64,000 nucleotides of DNA, taken from contig CP073743.1 of assembly GCA_024397935.1 (NCBI GenBank), positions 2,976,001 to 3,040,000 on the forward strand, read 5' to 3'. Below, in pieces: positions 48,586 to 56,233 of the stretch. A program made the position numbers and the translations under genes. The stretch's first letter is position 1. Each line of letters starts with the position of its first letter. The notes beneath the pieces were generated by a model that was not told the DNA's origin, ran no database searches, and was given only the letters and a program-made list of their open reading frames with translations. This stretch comes from a bacterium SCSIO 12844 (GTDB lineage Bacteria; Pseudomonadota; Gammaproteobacteria; Francisellales; Francisellaceae).

Positions 48586-49566
48586 AACCTCAGTTCGAAA
48601 ATAGAAAGTAATTTAACTAATTGAATTTTAAGATGTTATGATGAATTAAATTTCACAAAATAACATCACTCATCATGGAAGACTTACTCATCACAACATT
48701 TTGTCGCCTAGACGACTTCTGCATTATCCTTGAAAAAAATTTAAAAGCCAACCTAATAGGCAAAGAAAAATCAAGCAGAGGCAGAAAGCCTATTTTAACA
48801 GTCAGTGAAATAGCTGTAATCTTAGTTATGTTCCAACAAATTAAATAGCGTACATTTAAAGATTACTACAACGACTTTGTTTGTGTTTACTGGGTTAATC
48901 ACTTCAAGAAGCTACCTAGCTATAACCGTTTTGTTGAGTTAATAGAACAAGCTATATTACCACTAAGTTTATTTATTTTAGCTAACCAAGGAGAACAAAC
49001 GGGCATTTATTACATTGACCCATCTAAGCTAGCAGTTTGTCATAATTTAAGAGCTAAGCGTCATAAGGTATTTTCATCTGCTGCAAAGAAAGGAAGAACT
49101 GGCATGGGATATTTTTACGGTTTGAAATTACATTTAGTTGTAAATCAACACTGTGAAATTATGAACTTTCAGATTTCAAAAGGTAACCTACATGATAGCA
49201 AACCAATGCTCTCACTATGTGATAACCTTACTAGTTATTTATTTGGTGATAAGGGCTATATCAGTAAAGACAAGAAAACAACTTTATTTGAAAAAGGTTT
49301 AGAGGTAATTATAAAGGTACGAAAAAACATGAAACAGCCAATACTGACTACTGAACAAAAACAGTTATTAAATCAACGAAGCATTATTGAAACTCTATTT
49401 GATCATTTAAAAAACTCATTAATGCTTTGGCATACTAGACATCGTTCAGTTAAAAATGCCATGACTCATTTGCTTTCTGCATTAGCTGCATGGACGATTA
49501 GTCCAATTAAAATTTCAGCTCAAAAAAAGATTGCTTATATGAAAAATTAATTATCGAACTGAGGTT
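48586..49566 (+). mobile_element. IS982-family insertion sequence
   Basis: Inverted repeats AACCTCAGTTCGA at 48586-48598 and its complement at 49554-49566 enclose one transposase reading frame. The length (981 bp) is typical of IS982. No target duplication is obvious: ACTTCCCT lies on one side and GGTTAGAT on the other. One side interrupts the GH64-like gene, the other abuts an ISL3 end, so the element lies at a rearranged junction. Confidence 0.85.
48675..49550 (+). pseudogene. IS982 transposase with an in-frame nonsense codon
   Basis: The frame from ATG 48675 reads MEDLLITTFCRLDDFCII, then a TAG at 48846-48848 (after VILVMFQQIK), then RTFKDYYNDFVCVYWVNHF and so on to 49550 in the same frame. 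The internal ATG at 49104 gives a 148-residue tail containing GDKGYISKDKK and SIIETLFDHLKN. The DDE acidic residues are preserved on both sides of the stop (YIDPSKLAV, GDKGY, ETLFDHLK). One base change separates it from an intact gene, so inactivation is recent. Confidence 0.85.
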
Positions 49567-49632
49567 GGTTAGATTTAAAAGGCTATATGAAAGTTATGGA
49601 TTATAACTAACAACAGAAACGGGAGAAGAGCC
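49567..49632 (+). mobile_element. ISL3-family right-end remnant (copy 1)
   Basis: A short piece of the ISL3 transposase C-terminus (LDLKGY, then a frameshifted end) is followed by the terminal repeat ACGGGAGAAGAGCC ending at 49632. Bases 49594-49632 match 56053-56091 with one difference. The rest of the element is absent. The IS982 element abuts its truncated side, and the repeat protein's reading frame runs into its end from the right. Confidence 0.75.
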
Positions 49633-52287
49633 CCCCCTATTACTCTGGTCATTTTTCATATTCATTGTAGAAGAAGCAAAAAAGCATTGAAATGGACGAT
49701 TTAGAGCATTGATAGTGGTATCATTCAAATTTTGAATTTCTTTTAATATTTGCTCTAAATTTTTATCAGAAGCTAAAGCAGTTAAAGCATTATCTTTATC
49801 AACTCCACTAAGATGCTTATCTTGATCTAGCAAATTAAAACATAAACTAAATTCAGTGATGTTATCTAGATTACTAATTATTTCATTAAAATTTTTCTGA
49901 TTAATACGCTCTAAATAGTGTTCGTATCTATCAATAAAAATAGCAGAGAATTTCAATACGTTATCATCAACTATAAATTTTTCTATAGTATTAGAAGATA
50001 TTTTTTTGAATAAGCTCGAATGTGATTTTATAAAATTCATGTTTGTTATTTTAGCATCACTTTCGGCTATAGTAAAAATTTTAGTATGTTTAATTAACTG
50101 ATCATTTTCCAAGCACATTTTCACTAATGTTACTAATGAACTATTTTTAATTAGGTTGTCAAATTTTTTTTGATCCATTGATAATAGATAGAATTTAGGC
50201 ATTATTATTAATTGTTGAAGTTCCTGGTTATATATTATTTCTTCTAGCTTTTCAGCTGTCATCTCACCATACTCCTTTTTCTTATCATCCAGGAGAATTA
50301 TTGCTCTTTGAAGTGCTTCATTATTTATTATTTCATTAGAGTTATTTTTAAAAACATCTCCATATTTTTCAGTTAGTTTAATTGCTAAATTAATCTTTGC
50401 AATATTTTTTCTTTGAATTTCTATTGTTGTAATATTATGGATAATTATATATTTATAAGCAGGAAAACAATGTGCATTTTTAATTAATTCATTAAGATTA
50501 TTAGTCTCAAGCTTGTTCAAGGGTAATTGTAATAAGTTATGTCGTATTGAATTATCTTTTATTAATTGATTAAGGTTATCAGCATTAATTTTATCCAATG
50601 GTAATTGTAATAAATTATCTCGTATTGAACTATCTTTTATTAATTGATTAAGGTTATCTGTATTAATTTTATCCAATGGTAGTTGTAATAAGTTATGTCG
50701 TATTGAACTATCTTCTATCAATTGATTAAGATTATCAGCATAAATTTTATCCAATGGTAATTGTAATAAGTTATTTCGTATTGAACTATCTTCTATTAAT
50801 TGATTAAGATTATCTGTGTTAACTTTTTCTAAAAATCCAGTTGAGTATAATTTATTAAATATACCATTTATAGCACCAATCTTATTCATAGCACTATTGA
50901 AGTCATATTCTAACTTATTAAATACATAAGACATATATGGATGATCTATTAATATTTTTAATTGATTTGGACTAATTTTGTTTTGGTTAACTAAATCCAA
51001 AATTTCTTTCCTATATTTAATTAACCCATCTGTAATTGTCAAAAAATCTTTTATATTTTTTACTATTCTTGTTTGTTTATTTATTCTAGAATAAATCTGA
51101 ACTATTGATGATAAATCATCCACTAATTTGGCATCAAAAATTAGTAATTCAAGATTATCTATGTCTATATTGTTATTTATATCTAAAAACTGAAATAAAT
51201 AAGCAAGGTTTGTTATATCTGACTTATTTTTTTTCATAAGAAGATTTTTACAAGACTCTCCAATGGTTGTTTTACTTATTTCTGTAAAAAGATATGAATA
51301 ACTTGTATTTAATTCCCCTATATCTGTAAATGACATAATATTTTTTTTGGAAAAATTTTGTCCTTTATTGTATTTTTCAAAAATTGAAGAAATTTTAAAT
51401 AAATTACCATGGTTTTTATTTAAACAATAAATTAAAGAATTTTTCTCAGTACTAATTTCTATAATTTTTGAAGCAGTATTAACTATCTCTGCCCAATTAT
51501 TATTAACAGCATACTCAGAAACAAATATAGACAAATCAACTTCATTTAACAAATTATGAGTTTCTAGATTACGTAATAGAGCTTCAAAAGATATGAGTAA
51601 TTTTGGGTTCATATTTTTTAAGATATCTGTGATACTTCTTTGCTTTAAATCATCAGTTAATAAAAGTTTTTTTAAAATATATCCAATATGAGGAATACTT
51701 TCACTCTCCTGCATCAAATGACTAATACTTATGTTAAGTAAGTATTTTAAAGAAGATAGAGACTGAAATATAGATGATATATTTTTTAGACTCTCATAAT
51801 CAATTTGTTTATCTAAAAGATCTGAAATTTCTTTTTTGTAGTAGTTACTAGGTATTGATTGAATCATATAATTCAGCTGCAAATAATAATTATCATCTTG
51901 AGTAAGTAAAAAATTTATTTTATCTTGATTTAAAACTCCTATTTCTTTTAGTGATTTCAGTAAATATAATAAATTATCTGATTTTTTATTATCAAGAAAA
52001 AGTTTATCTATTTTAAAATCATTTATAAGTGATAACTCATAATACGGTAATTTAGGATTGTAACCTGTATTTTTAAATATTTCTGAAAAAACATTGTATT
52101 CCATTGATCCATATTTAGGTAGATTTTTTTTAAATATTTTTATTATTTCAGTTATTTCTATTGTATTACTATTACATAGTTTGCGTAAATTTCTTATTGA
52201 TTTATCAAAATTAATAAATTTTCTCATCCAATTTAATTTATTATATTTTCCCAATTCATTTTGAATTATATTTTTGTTTATAGTCAT
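49594..52287 (-). CDS. Large helical repeat protein (897 aa), C-terminus supplied by an ISL3 end
   Basis: No family recognised. The protein is soluble, Asn-, Lys- and Leu-rich, almost wholly helical and without a signal peptide. Residues of about 490-605 are four tandem 26-residue units (pattern DNLNQLIxDSSIRxNLLQLP) plus a partial fifth, and weaker related units (NFNEIISN, KNLNELI-like) recur elsewhere. This suggests an extended solenoid. The last 12 residues (GSSPVSVVSYNP) and stop are encoded by the ISL3 terminal repeat, so the native end is lost. The start is the ATG at 52287; an earlier ATG at 52335 adds a hydrophobic stretch and lacks a good site. The character is effector-like. Its base composition is even more AT-rich than its neighbours. 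Confidence 0.7.
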   Translation of the reverse strand: MTINKNIIQNELGKYNKLNWMRKFINFDKSIRNLRKLCNSNTIEITEIIKIFKKNLPKYGSMEYNVFSEIFKNTGYNPKLPYYELSLINDFKIDKLFLDNKKSDNLLYLLKSLKEIGVLNQDKINFLLTQDDNYYLQLNYMIQSIPSNYYKKEISDLLDKQIDYESLKNISSIFQSLSSLKYLLNISISHLMQESESIPHIGYILKKLLLTDDLKQRSITDILKNMNPKLLISFEALLRNLETHNLLNEVDLSIFVSEYAVNNNWAEIVNTASKIIEISTEKNSLIYCLNKNHGNLFKISSIFEKYNKGQNFSKKNIMSFTDIGELNTSYSYLFTEISKTTIGESCKNLLMKKNKSDITNLAYLFQFLDINNNIDIDNLELLIFDAKLVDDLSSIVQIYSRINKQTRIVKNIKDFLTITDGLIKYRKEILDLVNQNKISPNQLKILIDHPYMSYVFNKLEYDFNSAMNKIGAINGIFNKLYSTGFLEKVNTDNLNQLIEDSSIRNNLLQLPLDKIYADNLNQLIEDSSIRHNLLQLPLDKINTDNLNQLIKDSSIRDNLLQLPLDKINADNLNQLIKDNSIRHNLLQLPLNKLETNNLNELIKNAHCFPAYKYIIIHNITTIEIQRKNIAKINLAIKLTEKYGDVFKNNSNEIINNEALQRAIILLDDKKKEYGEMTAEKLEEIIYNQELQQLIIMPKFYLLSMDQKKFDNLIKNSSLVTLVKMCLENDQLIKHTKIFTIAESDAKITNMNFIKSHSSLFKKISSNTIEKFIVDDNVLKFSAIFIDRYEHYLERINQKNFNEIISNLDNITEFSLCFNLLDQDKHLSGVDKDNALTALASDKNLEQILKEIQNLNDTTINALNRPFQCFFASSTMNMKNDQSNRGGSSPVSVVSYNP
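50476..50817 (-). repeat. 78-bp in-frame tandem repeats (4 full and 1 partial)
   Basis: Four units occupy 50740-50817, 50662-50739, 50584-50661 and 50506-50583, with a partial unit at 50476-50505. Each encodes 26 residues and units differ by only a few bases, so expansion is recent and copy number may vary between strains. They are coding repeats, not a CRISPR array: there are no unique spacers. Confidence 0.9.
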
Positions 52288-52589
52288 TGTAATATACCTG
52301 ATAAATAATATACTGCTATATAATATATATACCATATGCTATAAAAATAGTAATGTCTCTTTTTGTTACATAAGTGATTAATTAATGATCATCAACTTGT
52401 TAGCAATTCTTAGGTTAGGTTGCAAAATGTACAATATTGTAATAAATATATACTTGATGCAATATGAATTATATATAAAATAAAATCTTAACAATATAAA
52501 CCAATGGACTTTAAAAGTTGGTATTTGACCAACAAGATAATGGAAAATAGCTCAAATACCTACTTATAACTTTAAGATGGAGATATAGT

Positions 52590-53780
52590 ATGGAGCCACA
52601 CAAAGTAATTACCTGGTATGACAAAAAAAATACAGGAGCAGTTGGATGGATAGTTATACATAATTTAATAAATGGAGTTTCTGGAGGTGGTTTGTTTATG
52701 AGCAGCTCTGCTTCGTTACAAGAAGTAGCTGATTTGGCTTATACAATGAGTTTAAAAAACTCTTTACAAATCCCTAAGCTTGGTGGAGGTAAAGGAGGTA
52801 TTAAGTTTGATGCTGAAGACCCTCGAGCAAATGATGTGCTAAAAAGATTTCTCAAAGATAATATTGATATTATTAAAAAATATTGGAGTACTGGTGGTGA
52901 TATTAATACCAATACAGAAGATATAGAAAATATTTTAATAAATAATTCGAATTTGAAATCATCTTTTGACTGCTTAGAAAATATGTTACAAAAAAATTTT
53001 AATGTTAAAACATGCATTGATACTTTTAAAAAAAGATTACAAAAAATTGAAGGTCCGAATATATCAATAAGCCATGCAATAACTGGTTTTAGTATCTATA
53101 CAACTGTTGAAAATATTGTTAATACAATAAGCTATAAACCTAAAATTATTATACAAGGCTTTGGCAAAATTGGTAAAGCTTTTTGCATGTATGCAAAGGA
53201 TAAATACAACATAATAGGAATTTGTGAGCGTGATTGGTTTATTTCAAACTCTGAAGGGATAAATGTTGGTTACTTGTTAAAAAACTCATTTGATACAAAA
53301 ATGCTAGAAAGCTTAAATTTACAGCAACGAATGAACAACGAAACTGATGTAGATTTTCTTTGTCGATTTATACAATGTAATAAGGCAGATATCTTCTGTC
53401 CTTGTGCTACCAGATATTCAATAACATCAGGAGTACTTGATTCATTAATTAACTGCACATTCTCTGATTTAAAATTTGGAAATGCATATATTGTTGCAGG
53501 GGCAAACAATATTTTTGCTTCACATGATTTAATAGATAGGGCATTTTTAAGTGGTATAAAAGTTATTCCAGAATGGGTCTCTAATTCAGGTGCTGCTTTA
53601 CTATTCCTTGAAGCATTAAAGCAACAACAAAATGTTAGCAATTGGAATAATTATATTAAAGAATTAGTAAACGATAGAATATCATCATTCCTTTTTAACG
53701 CTGAGTACATTGCAAAAAAAAATAACATAAACATTTATCAAGCTTGTACCCAAATAATACAAAATGAGGAGGTAGCTTAA
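52590..53780 (+). CDS. Leu/Glu/Phe/Val-dehydrogenase-family amino acid dehydrogenase
   Basis: This 396-residue NAD(P)-dependent oxidative deaminase candidate has the catalytic pair Lys56 (MSLKNSLQ) and Lys68 (LGGGKGGIKF), spaced 12 residues as in leucine dehydrogenase. The GGDINTNTEDI acidic motif follows, and the Rossmann motif IQGFGKIGKAF begins near 188. The end (VIPEWVSNSGAALLFLEAL) is typical. The substrate is not set by sequence. A cyanobacterial relative, ScyB, oxidises tryptophan to indole-3-pyruvate, and a tryptophan-halogenase-type gene lies in the same cluster, so tryptophan or an aromatic amino acid is a reasonable guess. It is the first gene of a coupled operon; its stop shares a base with the next start. 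Confidence 0.85.
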   Translation: MEPHKVITWYDKKNTGAVGWIVIHNLINGVSGGGLFMSSSASLQEVADLAYTMSLKNSLQIPKLGGGKGGIKFDAEDPRANDVLKRFLKDNIDIIKKYWSTGGDINTNTEDIENILINNSNLKSSFDCLENMLQKNFNVKTCIDTFKKRLQKIEGPNISISHAITGFSIYTTVENIVNTISYKPKIIIQGFGKIGKAFCMYAKDKYNIIGICERDWFISNSEGINVGYLLKNSFDTKMLESLNLQQRMNNETDVDFLCRFIQCNKADIFCPCATRYSITSGVLDSLINCTFSDLKFGNAYIVAGANNIFASHDLIDRAFLSGIKVIPEWVSNSGAALLFLEALKQQQNVSNWNNYIKELVNDRISSFLFNAEYIAKKNNINIYQACTQIIQNEEVA

Positions 53781-54178
53781 TGCCTTATGAGATCTTAAAG
53801 AATATTCCCCATAAAAGAGTTGTTACTGGTGAAGATAGTAGTGAGGAAATTTATGACTTATATCAACTAGGTATTTTTAATAAGAAAAATATTGAGTTAG
53901 TAGAGTTACAGCCAAAAACTTTTTATAAACAACACTATCACAAGCATAGCCAAGCAGCAATTTACATTATTTTTGGTACAGGTATTTTTCTCTTAGGAGA
54001 GAATAAAGTTAAATATAAACAGAACATGCAGATCGATATAGCTAAAAACGTGTTACATGGATTCGTTACTAATACTAAAACTCTATTCCTTAGTATTCAG
54101 TCACCTCCTATATTAGACCCCAAAACTAGTACTATAGATTTGCATTATTTGCAAAAAACAGTGAAGGATATGGAATGA
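53780..54178 (+). CDS. Single-domain cupin
   Basis: This 132-residue beta-barrel protein has cupin motif 1 (FYKQHYHKHSQAAIYIIFGTG, providing two or three His ligands) and a shorter motif 2 (IDIAKNVLHGFVTN, with one His). It may act as an isomerase, epimerase or dioxygenase in the same pathway. Coupled at both ends: the start overlaps the dehydrogenase stop by one base (TAATG) and the end overlaps the next gene by four bases (ATGA). Confidence 0.8.
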   Translation: MPYEILKNIPHKRVVTGEDSSEEIYDLYQLGIFNKKNIELVELQPKTFYKQHYHKHSQAAIYIIFGTGIFLLGENKVKYKQNMQIDIAKNVLHGFVTNTKTLFLSIQSPPILDPKTSTIDLHYLQKTVKDME

Positions 54179-55875
54179 ATAAAAATACAGGCATACCTAC
54201 AAATATGGGGTTTGATCATGTTGGGTTAGTTGTTCCTAATGCCCAACTAGCAGCAGACTTTCTAATAGAAGTTTTTGATGCAGAGTTTGATTGGGAAGTA
54301 AAAAGAGAGCCAACACCTAATGCTGGCGAAAGAGGTTGGTCAGACATTCTTGGTGTAGATCCTGAATCATATATGCCACATGTTATTATGCTAAAATGTG
54401 GCGACCATCATTTAACTCAATATATAGAACTTTTTGAGTGGCACACTCCAGAACAACCTTCTCTAAAAGGCGAAGGTAATTGGCATAAATTTAGCGATTT
54501 AGCTAATAGTTATATCTCATTTACTGTCAAAGACATTGATAAGGCTGTAGATTATATAAAAAAAAATATAATACCTAAATGGTCAGGTACAAGATTTATT
54601 CAAGATCCACCTATGCAGTTTCCTCTTAGAGGTGAAGTTTGCACTTCAACTTTTTTAGTATCTCCATGGGGAATGTGGATTGAATTAACATGCTGGAGCA
54701 AATCAAAAGAAAAAGGTCAGATAATTAAAAAGCAATTGGCAAATAAAGCAGACCCACTAATAGGAAAAAATATTAATGAATTACCTACACCATCATTTCT
54801 TTTAGATTTAAATATTGTTGATCATAATATCAACCTAATGAAAAAACGTTTCAAAGCTAAAAAAGTAATGTGGCGAGCCCCTTGTAAAGCACATAAATGT
54901 CCAGAGTTTGCACATTATCTTATTAATAAAGGTAATATAAATGGGGTTGTATTATTAACTCTAGATGAAGTAGAAGCTTTTGCTAAAGCAAATATTCAGG
55001 ATATATATTTTGCAAACCAGGTAGGGACTATAGAGGAACTAGAGCGTTTATCATCAATTGCAAAGCTAGTTAAGCGCTTACGAGTTGCTGTTGATGATAT
55101 AGACTATTTGAAAAATTTAGCAAAAGTTGTAGAAAAATGGGAAATTACCACACCAATTGAGGTATTGGTCGAACTTAATATAAATCATAACCGCTGCGGT
55201 ACAACCATTCAGGAGGCTGTAGAATTAGCAAAACTAGTTAAGCGCATAGAAAAAGAAAGTAATTCTCTATGCTTTGTTGGTATTACAGGCTATGAAGGGC
55301 ATACACCAATATTATCTCCAAAGGATAAAACGCGTGAAAGTATATTATCCCATGAAATTTTAGCTGAAGCAAAAAAAGCCATAGAATCTGCTGGTATAGA
55401 TGTAAATGTTGTTAGTGGTGGTGGTAGTTGTAACTATATTGATTGTTTAGATATAGGCATAGTAAATGAAGTACAAGCAGGAGGCGGCGCAATATGTGAT
55501 CTGCTTTATTGTAATAAAGCTAATTTAAAAGATCATGGGCATAAATCTGGAGCTTTAATATTGACACAAATCATTAGTATGCCAAGCAATAAAACCAGAG
55601 CAACTGGCAATGCTGGTTTTAAGGCCACTGGCTGGCACCCATTTGGAGGGTTACCACAACCTAGAGATAGACAGGATATAGAGGTTGTTGGCCTTAGTGC
55701 AGAGCATACTAAAATTAAAGCGTCAAAGGAGAATGATGATAGGCCTATTAATATGAATAGGGGTGATAAAGTGGTGCTAATTCCTGGGTATACAGATGCC
55801 ATGGGTTTTTTGCATAAAAAGATTTATGCAGTACGTAATGATCAGGTTGTAGCAGTTTGGGATACTATATGTTAG
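54175..55875 (+). CDS. Fusion of VOC domain and alanine-racemase/D-threonine-aldolase-like PLP domain
   Basis: This 566-residue protein has two domains. Residues 10-178 are a vicinal-oxygen-chelate module with likely ligands His15 (GFDHVGLVV), Glu85 (QYIELFEW) and Glu170 (MWIELTCW). Residues 200-566 are a fold-III PLP domain of the D-threonine aldolase/D-serine dehydratase group: TPSFLLDLN, the PLP-lysine segment RAPCKAHKCPEFA (Lys238), ELNINHNRCG, GYEGHTPIL, VSGGGSCNY and the EHTKI strand. The usual metal-binding His-x-Cys (PNHxC) near the end is replaced by IPGYTDAM, so the metal-assisted chemistry of the family is probably altered. I know of no characterised protein with this fusion. It is the third gene of the coupled operon. 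Confidence 0.85.
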   Translation: MNKNTGIPTNMGFDHVGLVVPNAQLAADFLIEVFDAEFDWEVKREPTPNAGERGWSDILGVDPESYMPHVIMLKCGDHHLTQYIELFEWHTPEQPSLKGEGNWHKFSDLANSYISFTVKDIDKAVDYIKKNIIPKWSGTRFIQDPPMQFPLRGEVCTSTFLVSPWGMWIELTCWSKSKEKGQIIKKQLANKADPLIGKNINELPTPSFLLDLNIVDHNINLMKKRFKAKKVMWRAPCKAHKCPEFAHYLINKGNINGVVLLTLDEVEAFAKANIQDIYFANQVGTIEELERLSSIAKLVKRLRVAVDDIDYLKNLAKVVEKWEITTPIEVLVELNINHNRCGTTIQEAVELAKLVKRIEKESNSLCFVGITGYEGHTPILSPKDKTRESILSHEILAEAKKAIESAGIDVNVVSGGGSCNYIDCLDIGIVNEVQAGGGAICDLLYCNKANLKDHGHKSGALILTQIISMPSNKTRATGNAGFKATGWHPFGGLPQPRDRQDIEVVGLSAEHTKIKASKENDDRPINMNRGDKVVLIPGYTDAMGFLHKKIYAVRNDQVVAVWDTIC

Positions 55876-55897
55876 CGCCAGAAAAAACTTTAGATAA

Positions 55898-56091
55898 GGA
55901 CAAATAGCAAATTATTTCAAGGCTAAAAAAAGCTCTGGTTTTGTTGAAGGATTAAATAATAAGATAAAAGTAATGAAAAGAAGATGCTATGGTTTAGCAT
56001 CTGTTGAGAGTTATTTTCAAAGGTTATGGTTGGGCTTAAAAGACTATGAAGCTTATGGATTATAACTAACAACAGACACGGGAGAAGAGCC
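55898..56091 (+). pseudogene. ISL3-family transposase C-terminal fragment with right-end repeat (copy 2)
   Basis: Codons 55898-56065 read IANYFKAKKSSGFVEGLNNK, then IKVMKRRCYGLASVESYFQR, then LWLGLKDYEAYGL and stop. This is the last ~55 residues of an ISL3 transposase. The terminal repeat ACGGGAGAAGAGCC follows, ending at 56091. The rest of the element is missing. It separates the VOC-PLP fusion gene from the halogenase gene. The same end occurs at 49594-49632, so the two mark the borders of a 6.5-kb segment. Confidence 0.85.
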
Positions 56092-56233
56092 TATTTATAT
56101 TATAGGGACTACAAATTTCATAAAAAATATATACTTAGAAGCAATAAAAAAAGTCTTCATACAGATAATTTTTATACTAATTATCAAGTTTTAAAATCAG
56201 GTAATATAAACTAAGAAAGAAGGATAGTTGAAT

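Noticed and set aside
49104-49550. 148-residue IS982 transposase as a standalone gene
   Set aside because: It is only the part after the nonsense codon at 48846; the same frame starts at 48675 and carries the rest of the domain.
50476-50817. Regular ~78-bp spacing suggested a CRISPR-like or iteron array
   Set aside because: All units are in frame within one long gene, the whole 78 bases are repeated and there are no unique spacers, so these are coding repeats.
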